Origin: Bacteroidota bacterium
Lineage (GTDB): Bacteria; Bacteroidota; Bacteroidia; Chitinophagales; Chitinophagaceae
DNA: 64,000 bases
Direction of reading: 5' to 3'
Assembly: GCA_018266455.1 (NCBI GenBank)
Contig: JAFEAJ010000008.1
Coordinates: 186,001-250,000, forward strand
A program made the position numbers and the translations under genes. The notes beneath the pieces are model-generated. The model made no database searches. It had not been told where the DNA came from and saw nothing but the letters and a program-made list of their open reading frames with translations. Positions 42,588 through 52,230 of the stretch are shown here, in pieces; the stretch's first letter is position 1; every line of letters begins with the position of its first letter.

Positions 42588-45500
42588 TTAATAACTCAAA
42601 AAAATAAGGCTATCGTTGTTCCTTGCCAAAATCAATGTTTTTTTATTTTTCACTTTAATACATTTTATATCCCGAAATTCTCCCTGAATCAATAGCTGAT
42701 CAGGGTAAGGCAATGTACAGTGAAAATCCCCCTCTCCGTTGCCATAGCCAATTGTAGGGGGCATAGCGTCGTATCTGCCTTCATAAGGCGCAACACCAAA
42801 AAAGTTTCCACCTGCTATTATATCTGTCTTTCCATCATGATTAAAATCGTCAGCAAAGAATGAAAATATCGGGGCCATCTGCATAAATGTTGGCAGGGGC
42901 TTTTCGTAAAAACCTCCTCTTCTGTCATTAATCAATACGATTGACTGAAAAGTGGATGCCTGAAACAATGGGGAATTATTCAACCGCGGCCCGAAAATTT
43001 CTTCAACAGTTTTACCAGCCATTTTACTATAGCTTAAAAATTCCCGCTTTAGATATGGGAGATGTTTTTCTAATTCTTCCTTGCCCAGGAAAGGATAATA
43101 TTTGCCATTCTTAGAAATTGCGAGGATTTGATCAGCTATACCATTATGATCAAAATCTCCATAATACATTTTTAAAGGATATTGAGCAGATGCCTTCAAT
43201 TTAGAGTTTAGCCCATAGTTTCCTAATAATAAATCGTCATAGCCATCTCCATTTATATCAACATTTTTGATACAGGTCCACCATCCGGTAAGCGATGAAA
43301 TCTGGTCATTCTTTAAAAGAACGAGCTTTCCCTCCTCGTTCATAAATATTGATGGGGCCATCCATTCCCCCACAACTATAAGGTCTGGTTTGCCATCTTT
43401 ATTTAGATCTGCCCAACATGCATCTGTTACCATGCCTATACTTCCTAAGCCTTTTGCAATACTATCAGTTACAATCCTGAAACCACCCTTTCCATCATTT
43501 TGTAATAGGTAAGATAAAGTAATGCCCCCATACGATACAGCATTTGCCCTCCCTCCAACAAATAAATCCATATAACCATCACCGTTAAAATCGGCAGCCC
43601 TCACTACAGATTTATTTTGATATAAAGCGGGCAATTGTAAGGATTCGAAAAACTCCCCTTTGCCATTGTTAATGTATAAATGATCTTTAAGCCCCGTTGC
43701 TTTAGAGGCATATTCATTACCGCCGCTGGCAATATATAAATCAAGGTCGCCATCATTATCAGCATCAAAAAAGATAGCATCTACCTGGTCTGCAGCGCTA
43801 TCTTTAGAAAATGCATTTTGACCAGACGGTTGAAATGTGCCATCGCTTTTTTGAATATATAATTTTCCTGGAGCATCTCTTGTACCACAAACGAAAAAGT
43901 CTTGTAGGCCATCTCCATTTACATCCCCTATTGCTATCTTTGGCCCCATCGTGGACACTTCATGCGGAATCAGTGGTTGTTTATTAAAATCAATAAAAGA
44001 AATGTTTTCGCGATGGGCAAAATCAACTTTAGTTTGGGGAGTAATATTTTGAAATAGCCGTGCAGAATCCGTTTTGAGCAAATGGCTAATAAAACTGAAA
44101 TGGTCGGTAAGTTTTCCTCTCCCGTCCGTTTGCTTAATAGCCATGTTTTTGTTTACTGGTAAGTTAAAAAGCACCTGGTAGTGGTTGTCCGGCCAAATCA
44201 CCACCATAGTATCAATTTTTTGAATTTTACCTAATCCAAAAGTTAATACTGGCTCCACGCTGCTCATAAAACCACGAGTGGTTTGCAATTCCTGAAAAAA
44301 AATCTTCCCCCCGGCGAACAAAAAAACTTTTGAACCTATTCCAAAAGTGTTTTTGTCATCCCCCTTAAATTTAAGCCTGAGGTAATTGTTCTTTAATATT
44401 TGGCCGGCATTGTTTCTATAAACCCCTGCAGGTTCATTGATGTCGTTTGTAACAAGGTCGAGGTCTCCATCATTATCAAGATCAGCATAAGCAGCTCCAT
44501 TCGAAAGTGTAGCTTGGCCAAATCCCCAGGTTTTAGATTTATCAGTAAAAATCAGGCTATCCGATCCTTTAAAAATGTAATTATGCCATTTGCCTTCGGG
44601 CATCTTTTCTATCATCGCCTTGTCCATCATTTTTGAAGACATATTGGATTTTCGTATCTCATCGTTAGAAATAAAATTGAGGTAATCAAGGTCATTTTCC
44701 CTTCTTTTTATTCCGTTCGAAATGAAAATATCCTCATAGCCGTCCTGATCAAAATCTGCAATAAGCGCCGCCCAGCTCCAATCTGTTGCCATCACGCCGC
44801 TCAAAGGAGCTATATCACTGAAACGCTTTCCTTTTCCAATATTCAATTGAAGGCAGTTTCTTGAATATTGATAATGATAGCCCATTGCCCTGCGCTGCAG
44901 GTAAAGATCTAATGGCTCATCTCCTACTGATGATTTTAATATCCCCTCATCTTCGGGAAGCATATCAAGAGTAATGATATCAGGCCAGCCATCATTATTA
45001 ATGTCTGCTATATCATTTCCCATAGAAAATTTTGATTCATGCCCAAAAGCTTCCTTATTCATTTCCTTAAATGTCCCATTGCCCTGGTTCACATAATAGT
45101 AATCATTCTCATGAAAGTCGTTGCTGACATAAATATCATCCCACCCATCCTGATTGATATCAGCAACTCCAACTCCAAGCCCATAGCCGAGAGGGCTGGC
45201 AATTATACCTGATTGCTTGGTAACATCAGTAAAGTGATCCCCATCATTTCTGAATAATTTGCCCCCGCTAATTGCGCTATACCTGCTCCTTGAAGATGTA
45301 TCGCCATAACTGTCGGTTTGATGGACAGAATGTTGTAGCAGAAACATATCTAAATCACCGTCTTTATCATAATCAAAAAATACGGCCTGGGTAGAATAAC
45401 CGCTCGCATCAAGCCCCCACTTCGCTGCACATTCAGTAAATGTTCCGTTATGGTTATTTATAAAAAGCTGGTTTTTTGAATGAGGAAAGTAAGTATGTTG

Positions 45501-46004
45501 AGATTCACCCGGCCTACCTGGAAGTTTATGATTTGCCACAGTGCATACATAAATATCCAGCCAGCCATCTCCATTCACATCAGCCATTGTTACCCCTGTT
45601 GTCCAATCGGCATTTCCGGCTACCCCGGCTTTTTGGGTAATGTCTTCAAATTTAAAATCGCCTTTATTTAAGTATAGCTTGTTGCCATTTTGGTTGGATG
45701 CAAGATAGATATCAGGCAACCCGTCATTATTAATATCGCCTATTGCAACCCCTGCACCATTATAATAATACAGGTAATCGAGAATATTGAGTGTATCCGA
45801 ATCAACATTCTTGTTCACAAAATGGATACCTGTTTTATTCTCGTCTATCTTCTCAAACAAAGGTTCGTGTTTTCCACAACTATATATCAAAAAAAGATTG
45901 AGAAAAAACAAATTGTATAAAACAATCCTATAAAAAGAAGCGATATCTATTAAAAGTAATTTCAAGTTTTTATTTGCGTTTGGCGAAAGCCTGTAAAGCA
46001 TCAT
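42588..46004 (-). CDS. FG-GAP/VCBS and ASPIC-UnbV lipoprotein, downstream copy
   Basis: About 1,138 residues from ATG 46004, overlapping the previous gene by 35 bases; a TTG at 45965 would give a shorter signal. A hydrophobic segment ending in LFLIYSC fits a lipoprotein. Two beta-propeller blocks carry repeated calcium-type loops (VAIGDINNDGLPDIYLAS, MADVNGDGWLDIYV, DYDKDGDLDMFLL). Between them is an ASPIC/UnbV domain (FGIGSKVFLFAGGKIFFQ, RGFMSSVEPVLTFGLGKIQKIDTMVVIWPDN), and a second propeller follows (ADFNGDGYMDLFVGG, NVDINGDGYDDLLLG, DFDHNGIADQI). Such CRTAC1-like proteins are common near SusCD pairs. Surface carbohydrate or protein binding is likely but not shown. Confidence 0.85.
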   Translation of the reverse strand: MMLYRLSPNANKNLKLLLIDIASFYRIVLYNLFFLNLFLIYSCGKHEPLFEKIDENKTGIHFVNKNVDSDTLNILDYLYYYNGAGVAIGDINNDGLPDIYLASNQNGNKLYLNKGDFKFEDITQKAGVAGNADWTTGVTMADVNGDGWLDIYVCTVANHKLPGRPGESQHTYFPHSKNQLFINNHNGTFTECAAKWGLDASGYSTQAVFFDYDKDGDLDMFLLQHSVHQTDSYGDTSSRSRYSAISGGKLFRNDGDHFTDVTKQSGIIASPLGYGLGVGVADINQDGWDDIYVSNDFHENDYYYVNQGNGTFKEMNKEAFGHESKFSMGNDIADINNDGWPDIITLDMLPEDEGILKSSVGDEPLDLYLQRRAMGYHYQYSRNCLQLNIGKGKRFSDIAPLSGVMATDWSWAALIADFDQDGYEDIFISNGIKRRENDLDYLNFISNDEIRKSNMSSKMMDKAMIEKMPEGKWHNYIFKGSDSLIFTDKSKTWGFGQATLSNGAAYADLDNDGDLDLVTNDINEPAGVYRNNAGQILKNNYLRLKFKGDDKNTFGIGSKVFLFAGGKIFFQELQTTRGFMSSVEPVLTFGLGKIQKIDTMVVIWPDNHYQVLFNLPVNKNMAIKQTDGRGKLTDHFSFISHLLKTDSARLFQNITPQTKVDFAHRENISFIDFNKQPLIPHEVSTMGPKIAIGDVNGDGLQDFFVCGTRDAPGKLYIQKSDGTFQPSGQNAFSKDSAADQVDAIFFDADNDGDLDLYIASGGNEYASKATGLKDHLYINNGKGEFFESLQLPALYQNKSVVRAADFNGDGYMDLFVGGRANAVSYGGITLSYLLQNDGKGGFRIVTDSIAKGLGSIGMVTDACWADLNKDGKPDLIVVGEWMAPSIFMNEEGKLVLLKNDQISSLTGWWTCIKNVDINGDGYDDLLLGNYGLNSKLKASAQYPLKMYYGDFDHNGIADQILAISKNGKYYPFLGKEELEKHLPYLKREFLSYSKMAGKTVEEIFGPRLNNSPLFQASTFQSIVLINDRRGGFYEKPLPTFMQMAPIFSFFADDFNHDGKTDIIAGGNFFGVAPYEGRYDAMPPTIGYGNGEGDFHCTLPYPDQLLIQGEFRDIKCIKVKNKKTLILARNNDSLIFLSY

Positions 46005-49000
46005 TGTTCCGTGCAATAACCAACAAATCCCCCTTAGTTGTTTTTATTGATTTCGCATCCCTGCATTCTCCAGTTACAAATAACCCGCTTGAAGATGGGG
46101 GAATATATAAAAATGAATCTGTACCTGATGCTAAATATGTTACGCCATAACTTGCATCCAGCCTCCCTACCTCTGGTTTTAGCCCAAAAAAATTCCCTGC
46201 CAAAAAAATATCCTTCTTGCCATCGCCATTAAAATCTGCGACGATTATCGCATTAACAGGCGAAATTTGAGCCATTAATGGCAAGGGCTTCATTGTAAAA
46301 TGCCCTTTGCCGTCATTTATAAAAACACAAGTTTGAGTTTGATTGACTGTTAGTACACTTGCCTGCTTTAGTTGATCATTATCAAATATTTCATCGATCG
46401 GTTTTCCAGCATAGGCTTCATACAGCAGGAACTTCTTTTTCAAAGAAGGGATTTGAGAGACCATATCCCCTCTTAAATAATAAGGGTATGCTTTCCCATC
46501 TGTTTTATAATATACCGGGATACATTCACTTTGTCCGTTCCTGTTAAAATCTCCGACATACAACTGCGCAGGATGTTCCAGGTCTGCTTTTATTTTTGAA
46601 TTTAATCCAAAATTACCCGCTATCAAATCAGGATAGCCATCACCATTAATATCGGTAACTGTCAGGCAATTCCACCACCCGGATGAATTTGGTATTTCAC
46701 CAATATTCTTTAATTGCCCATTCGTGTATTTCAGAATTGTTACCGGCATCCAATCACCTACCACAATCAGCTCCTTTTTTCCATCTCCATCAATATCCAC
46801 CCAACAGGCATCAGTAACCATTCCTAAATTTTGAAGATCTGGAGCCATGGTTTGTGTAACATTCGTGAAACTGCCATTGCCCTCGTTATGAAGTAAAACA
46901 CTTGAAGGTATTCGGCCATAAGCTCCCGGCACATTCCTCGCTCCAATAAAAATATCTGGTTTGCCATCTGCATCAACATCATTGACAGCTACACAGGATG
47001 CATTTAATGAAACAGCAGGCCAGCCTTTGAAGCTGCGCGTAAAATTTCCTTTGCCATCGTTCAGATACAACCTGGGCATTAAATATGGAGACCCTATTTT
47101 ATCCTGGTTGCCTCCTGAAACAACGATCAGGTCTAAATCACCATCATTGTCTGCATCAAAAAATGCAGCGCCGATATCTTCATTATCTTTGTCCTGAGCA
47201 AAAACAAACTGTGGCTTCTGCAAAAAGCTTCCATCTTGTTGTTGTAAAAATAATTTTGCGGTATCGTTCTTAGCGCTGCCCATAAAGAAGTCTGCCAGCC
47301 CGTCCCCATTAACATCCCCTACTGCTAACTTTGGGCCTTCTGTTGAAAGCATTTTCGGTATCAATGGTTCGGCATCAAAATCATTAAAAAAATTTTCTTT
47401 ATGATAGATGTTGCCGTGCAATACAGCTGTAGTTATATTATCATATAACGAATTTGACCTGCCGGTTTGTAAAACAAAATGAATTTTCGCATCCGATTGA
47501 TTGAGAACCAAAGTCGTATCTGCAACAATATTCCGAATGGTTTGAGTATTCATGTCTGGCCACCAAACAACAAGGCTGTCTATTGTGCTGTTGTTTCCAA
47601 TGCCAAAATTCAAAACTGGCTCCACGCTGCTTTCAAATCCTCTTGTCGGCATTTGTTCCAATATCTGTTCAACTCCTTGTGTATATATGGTTACGCGGCA
47701 ACCAATCCCAAAAGTATTAGGAGCTTTCCCGTTTAATTTAATTTTCAGAAAATGGGTGTGCAATTGTTCGGAAGCCATATTTCGATATACGAATGCGTCC
47801 ATATTCTCATTATTAATAACAAGGTCGAGATCGCCATCTCCATCAAGGTCGCCATAAGCCGCACCATTACTAAATGAAGGGGTGCTCAGCCCTAATTCAA
47901 CAGATGCATTTTTGAATGTCAGGTTTTTATTATTAATGAACCCATAATTCATTAGCGGTGTTGATGTCATCTTATCTAAAAATTCTTTATAGTTGAACCC
48001 ATTCCCCATCACATGATTGACAACTTCCTGGCTACTGAAATATTCCAGAAAATCCTGGTTAGTGAGGTCTTTGCTGATCCCATTGCTTACAAAAATATCT
48101 TTCCAGCCATCATTGTCGAAATCAAAAGACAAAGCTCCCCAGCTCCAGTCAGTTGCAGAAACACCAGCGAGGCCTGCAATTTCGCTAAATGTGCCATCAC
48201 CATTGTTTAACTGAAGGCAATTAGTTGTGAACTGGTGATGAAAATCGTTTTGCAGTTTTGCATTATGCACATCATAATCATCAAATTTTGTGGTGGTTTT
48301 TAAACGATAATCTCCTTCAGGCAACATATCGGTCGTAAAAATATCAAGCTTGCCATCATTATTAATGTCAACCATATCTGAGCCCATTGATGACAGGCTA
48401 ATATGGCCCATTTCTTCATTTACCATTTCTTTGAAAGTACCGTCATGCTGATTTATGTACAGGTAGTCTTTCTCAAAAAAATCATTTGAGACATAAATAT
48501 CATCCCATCCATCATTATTCAGGTCGCCAACAGTTACTCCAAGACCAAATCCAATTTCGCTTCCAAAAATGCCAGCCTGTTCGCTTACATCAACAAATTT
48601 CCCTCCATCATTCCTGTATAACCTATCGCCATTTATTGGATCTCTTTTATTCCTTATTGACTTATTGTATCCAAAACTTTCAATAGGCCGGTAACTGTTG
48701 TTGAGCACAAAACAATCAAGGTCCCCATCATGGTCATAATCAAAAAAAACAGCTTGCGTGCCCATCCCTTTATCATCTAGCCCATATTCATGAGCTTCTT
48801 CTTTGAAAGTCCCATCCTTTTGATTTATGTAAAGTTCATTGGCTCTGTCATCGCCTTCATAGGCGCCACTGTTGCTAACATATATATCAAGCCACCCGTC
48901 TCCATTCACGTCAGCCATTGTTACTCCTGTATGCCATTTATGTTTGCTGCCTATATTCGCTTTATCTGTTACATCTTCAAATTTCCAGTTGCCTTTGTTT

Positions 49001-49287
49001 ATGTACAGCCTGTTTTTACCCTGGTTGCTGGTAAAGAAAATATCTGGTTTGCCGTCATTATTCACATCCCCGATAGCTACACCTCCGCCATTGTAAAAAT
49101 TCCGATATTTAAACACATTAAGCTCTTTGCTATCGACCACTTTATTAACAAAGTCAATACCCGTTTGTGATGCAGAGAGCAATTGAAAAAGTGATTTTTT
49201 ATTTTGTTCTTTGCCATTTGAAGTGCAGGATATAATGGCAGAAAAAAAAGTCAGGCTACTTAATATAATTAATGGCTTCTTTAACAT
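45970..49287 (-). CDS. FG-GAP/VCBS and ASPIC-UnbV lipoprotein, upstream copy
   Basis: A 1,105-residue lipoprotein from ATG 49287 (MLKKPLIILSSLTFFSAIISC, with a clear lipobox Cys at residue 21). The architecture is that of the downstream copy: propeller block with VAIGDVNNDGKPDIFFTS and MADVNGDGWLDIYVSN, ASPIC/UnbV domain (FGIGCRVTIYTQGVEQIL, RGFESSVEPVLNFGIGNNSTIDSLVVWWPD), and a second propeller (VGDVNGDGLADFFMG, DADNDGDLDLIVVSGG, DVDADGKPDIFIGA). The two proteins align along their length, so the pair arose by tandem duplication. Genes overlap by 35-47 bases, so they are co-transcribed. The outer face of the outer membrane is the probable location. Confidence 0.88.
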   Translation of the reverse strand: MLKKPLIILSSLTFFSAIISCTSNGKEQNKKSLFQLLSASQTGIDFVNKVVDSKELNVFKYRNFYNGGGVAIGDVNNDGKPDIFFTSNQGKNRLYINKGNWKFEDVTDKANIGSKHKWHTGVTMADVNGDGWLDIYVSNSGAYEGDDRANELYINQKDGTFKEEAHEYGLDDKGMGTQAVFFDYDHDGDLDCFVLNNSYRPIESFGYNKSIRNKRDPINGDRLYRNDGGKFVDVSEQAGIFGSEIGFGLGVTVGDLNNDGWDDIYVSNDFFEKDYLYINQHDGTFKEMVNEEMGHISLSSMGSDMVDINNDGKLDIFTTDMLPEGDYRLKTTTKFDDYDVHNAKLQNDFHHQFTTNCLQLNNGDGTFSEIAGLAGVSATDWSWGALSFDFDNDGWKDIFVSNGISKDLTNQDFLEYFSSQEVVNHVMGNGFNYKEFLDKMTSTPLMNYGFINNKNLTFKNASVELGLSTPSFSNGAAYGDLDGDGDLDLVINNENMDAFVYRNMASEQLHTHFLKIKLNGKAPNTFGIGCRVTIYTQGVEQILEQMPTRGFESSVEPVLNFGIGNNSTIDSLVVWWPDMNTQTIRNIVADTTLVLNQSDAKIHFVLQTGRSNSLYDNITTAVLHGNIYHKENFFNDFDAEPLIPKMLSTEGPKLAVGDVNGDGLADFFMGSAKNDTAKLFLQQQDGSFLQKPQFVFAQDKDNEDIGAAFFDADNDGDLDLIVVSGGNQDKIGSPYLMPRLYLNDGKGNFTRSFKGWPAVSLNASCVAVNDVDADGKPDIFIGARNVPGAYGRIPSSVLLHNEGNGSFTNVTQTMAPDLQNLGMVTDACWVDIDGDGKKELIVVGDWMPVTILKYTNGQLKNIGEIPNSSGWWNCLTVTDINGDGYPDLIAGNFGLNSKIKADLEHPAQLYVGDFNRNGQSECIPVYYKTDGKAYPYYLRGDMVSQIPSLKKKFLLYEAYAGKPIDEIFDNDQLKQASVLTVNQTQTCVFINDGKGHFTMKPLPLMAQISPVNAIIVADFNGDGKKDIFLAGNFFGLKPEVGRLDASYGVTYLASGTDSFLYIPPSSSGLFVTGECRDAKSIKTTKGDLLVIARNNDALQAFAKRK

Positions 49288-49458
49288 TAGTGATATGCTT
49301 ATTAAACAACAATTAAAACGCCGATAAATTTACTGTACTTATTTCAAGAAGAAATTTTTTTAACTAAACTTCTTGGTTATGAAACAAAAACATGAATTTT
49401 GAAAAAAATTTATCGCTTAGCAAATTTTTTTATTTAACCAACCTGGGCATAGTTTAAA

Positions 49459-50418
49459 ATGAAGAGAATAATTTTGACAGTCGTTTTACTTGTAGTATTG
49501 CTATTTTTTCTGTTTATCGTTTTTGTCCCCGTTCAAATTTCTAACAGTCAGCAAACAACCGTAAACCTGCCAATTAATGATGTGTCTCCTGAAATCATAA
49601 ACCTGAGAAACTGGGTTAAATGGTTTCCTGAGCTTATAAAAATAGATTCTGAAAAGATCAACTATTCACATACCGATTCAATACTTATTTCCGCGCCATT
49701 AACATTATATAAAAAAAAATCAAATCCCGCATTTATTGAACTGACAGAAAAAAATGACAAAGGGATAACAGATTACACTATCCAATTGGTGCCCGATTCT
49801 TTTGGTTTTGGAACGAAAATAATTTGGTCGACCAGAACTAGCTTGCTGAGCTGGCTGGAAAATAAATTTAACCACCGTCATAACAACTCAATATCAGGCC
49901 AAAACCTTAATGCATTCAGAATGTTTGCTGAAAGCCCAAAAAGGTTTTTTGGGTTTGACATCCAAATCAGGCCGGTTGAAGACACATTGGTGATGACCAA
50001 TTACTCGACCTGCCAAAAAGCATCTGTCACACATACGCTAAAATCTCTCTATTTCAAAATAGAAAACCTGGCAATTAAATACAATATTTATATTGACAGC
50101 AATAGAAACAGACTGGCTGCATTTGAATTCAAAGGCAGAGACAGTGTAATAGTAATGGCAGGCATCCCTGTTAAAAAAAAATTTTTACCTGTTAATGGAG
50201 TTTCTTATTTGGAAATGCCGCCTAAAGGAAGAATGTTAGTAGGCTATTATGAAGGGCCATACCAAAAAATCAGCCAATTGTATGTAGCAATGGATAAGTT
50301 TGCCCGTATCAGGTCGCTTTCCAAAATTGCAACGCCTTTTGAAAAATACCTTACATCGCCAGTAACAGCATCCGACAGCCTGCACATTAAGATTGAGTTA
50401 TTCTATCCTATTCTTTGA
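49459..50418 (+). CDS. SRPBCC-like plus GyrI-like effector-binding protein
   Basis: A 319-residue protein with an N-terminal hydrophobic segment (IILTVVLLVVLLFFLFIVFVPV), so it is membrane-anchored. Residues ~35-170 (TVNLPINDVSPEIINLRNWVKWFPEL ... GFGTKIIWSTRTSLLSWLENKF) look like an SRPBCC/polyketide-cyclase fold. The C-terminal ~130 residues have the GyrI-like/effector-binding shape, with MLVGYYEGPYQKISQLYVAMDKFA and the closing SDSLHIKIELFYPIL. Both domains bind small hydrophobic ligands; function unknown. It converges on susD across a strong bidirectional terminator. Confidence 0.75.
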   Translation: MKRIILTVVLLVVLLFFLFIVFVPVQISNSQQTTVNLPINDVSPEIINLRNWVKWFPELIKIDSEKINYSHTDSILISAPLTLYKKKSNPAFIELTEKNDKGITDYTIQLVPDSFGFGTKIIWSTRTSLLSWLENKFNHRHNNSISGQNLNAFRMFAESPKRFFGFDIQIRPVEDTLVMTNYSTCQKASVTHTLKSLYFKIENLAIKYNIYIDSNRNRLAAFEFKGRDSVIVMAGIPVKKKFLPVNGVSYLEMPPKGRMLVGYYEGPYQKISQLYVAMDKFARIRSLSKIATPFEKYLTSPVTASDSLHIKIELFYPIL

Positions 50419-50546
50419 CATATCACTTATTAACCCCTTATTCAAAGCTTATACTTTAAGTAACAGCATAGCAGAACTTCACGTAAATAGTAAACATGGG
50501 GTTTTCGCAGACAATCTATAGCCAAAGCTTTTCCGTTTTATAATAG

Positions 50547-50580
50547 AAAAGAGAGCGGTTAAATTCAACTGCTCTCTTTT
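50547..50580. terminator. Bidirectional terminator between convergent genes
   Basis: AAAAGAGAGC / GCTCTCTTTT (50547-50556 and 50571-50580) with an inner GTT/AAC pairing. It ends the plus-strand GyrI-like gene and the minus-strand susCD operon. Confidence 0.85.
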
Positions 50581-50623
50581 GTTTAGATAAATTATCTATC
50601 TCCCTTATCAAGAAAAACGAGAA

Positions 50624-52171
50624 TCAATATCCCGGATTTTGTGTCAATTTCGAGTTAGCTGTCATTTGAGGTGTGGGGATTGGGAAAATTTGCCAATGTG
50701 CATCAGCATCGGCGCCCTTACCGGGGTTACGCGCATTGCCAAAAGTACCGAACCTGATCGCATCCTGCCTGCTCCAGCATTCCCACATCATTTCGCGCTG
50801 GCGTTCAGCTAAGAGATTAGCTGAAGTCACGTCTGCAATTTGCCAGTCGTGTGCTCCCCCGGGAGCTTCTCCATAAGCACGTTCCCTCACTAAATTCACA
50901 TCTGCTGCTGCAGAAGCGGGACTACCTAACTGAAATTCTGCTTCTGCACGCATCAAATAAGCATCTGCCAAACGGAATATGACCATATCATTGCTTTGGT
51001 TACCACCGGTTCCTGCCTCAGGATGATATTTAATGCTACGCGCGCCAACCAGCCTGAATGCTGGAGAAGGATCTGAGGTAGAGGGCACATTAGGAGTAAA
51101 AATTAAGGGCAGCCCTGTTTGTAAATCCTTCAATGCAGATCCGTCAGCACCATATTGCTGGCCAACAAGCCACATCGCTTTGCGCTTATCAGCATTGTCA
51201 AATTCATTATAGATATCGGCCGTTGCACAATAACCATTCCATGGGCTGTTGGTTAAGCCATAAGTGCTGTTTGACTGGTAGTGCAGTGTTTGCATTTCCC
51301 AATTGTTGCCACCAATATAAGTTTTATCGAATGGCACAACTAATATATTTTCTGCTGACCCGGAATTATCAATTGCAAAATTGTCAAAATAGTTCCCCGA
51401 CAATGAATATTTTCCGGAACTGATAACTGAATCACATTCGGATATGGCATCTGCCCACCTTTCATTTCCCGCACCTAAGTAAACACCTGCATTCAGGTAT
51501 AATTTTGCCAGCAACATGTGAGCCGCCCATCGGGTCATACGCCCATAGGTTGATTTATCAACGTTGCCTGGCAAAAACTGCATATTATCTTTCAGTTCTT
51601 TTTCTACAAAAGCAAACACCGTAGCGCGGGTACTATTTGTAACGGAATTAGGATCTGTGTTAAAATCTGTAACTAAAGGAACATTTCCGAAATTGTCCAT
51701 TGCCAGATAATAAAAATAAGCCCTTAATGCTTTAAGCTCCGCATTAATCGCATCAATGTTTGATGGCTTATTAGTTAAGCTATTAACCACGCTCAGCGTA
51801 AAATTAGACTTACCTATACCATTAAATATATCGCCCCATAAACCATTTATAAAGCCCCGATCCTGGTTCCATGTATGAAGCCAAAGCGAAAGATGGTCGC
51901 CCCCATCATACCAGTCATTCCCCCTGGTAGGAGTTATCATTACGCCTGAAGAGGTTTCGCTCATTTCATACAAATTGCCATCTGGCAGCGCCTGCAATGC
52001 CTGGTACGCAGGGGCAACACCGGCCGCAATCTGTTCGGGTGTTTGCCAGAAATTAGCGTCCGGCACAGGAGAATAAACTTTAGTGTCCAGCCTTGTACAA
52101 GAGAATGACAGAATGGTCACACCAAAAATTAGAGCAAGCGCCTTTCCCGTCAACATTATTTTATTTTTCAT
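50624..52171 (-). CDS. susD: SusD/RagB-family lipoprotein
   Basis: A 515-residue surface lipoprotein; the signal peptide (MKNKIMLTGKALALIFGVTILSFSC) ends in a Cys. The SusD N-terminal and TPR-like core are visible: YSPVPDANFWQTPEQIAAGVAPAYQAL, NGLWGDIFNGIGKSNF, ELKALRAYFYYLAMDNFGNVPLVTDF, MTRWAAHMLLAKLYLNAGVY, and RLADAYLMRAEAEFQLG with WECWSRQDAIRFG. It forms a lid on the SusC barrel and captures the oligosaccharide or other nutrient. The stop is followed by a spacer to the convergent terminator. The gene stands 59 bases after susC. Confidence 0.92.
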   Translation of the reverse strand: MKNKIMLTGKALALIFGVTILSFSCTRLDTKVYSPVPDANFWQTPEQIAAGVAPAYQALQALPDGNLYEMSETSSGVMITPTRGNDWYDGGDHLSLWLHTWNQDRGFINGLWGDIFNGIGKSNFTLSVVNSLTNKPSNIDAINAELKALRAYFYYLAMDNFGNVPLVTDFNTDPNSVTNSTRATVFAFVEKELKDNMQFLPGNVDKSTYGRMTRWAAHMLLAKLYLNAGVYLGAGNERWADAISECDSVISSGKYSLSGNYFDNFAIDNSGSAENILVVPFDKTYIGGNNWEMQTLHYQSNSTYGLTNSPWNGYCATADIYNEFDNADKRKAMWLVGQQYGADGSALKDLQTGLPLIFTPNVPSTSDPSPAFRLVGARSIKYHPEAGTGGNQSNDMVIFRLADAYLMRAEAEFQLGSPASAAADVNLVRERAYGEAPGGAHDWQIADVTSANLLAERQREMMWECWSRQDAIRFGTFGNARNPGKGADADAHWQIFPIPTPQMTANSKLTQNPGY

Positions 52172-52230
52172 ATCGAAATTTTTTATTTTTTTGATAACAG
52201 CTCATTTTCAAGCTATATAAAAGTTTAAGG

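Noticed and set aside
42588..49287. Many plus-strand open frames and recurring CCATC/CATTATTAAT-like strings that look like an ordered repeat array
   Set aside because: They are the antisense of repeated calcium-loop codons (DxNxDGxxD) in the FG-GAP propellers; spacing follows the protein repeats and there are no identical repeat units, so it is not CRISPR or a DNA satellite.
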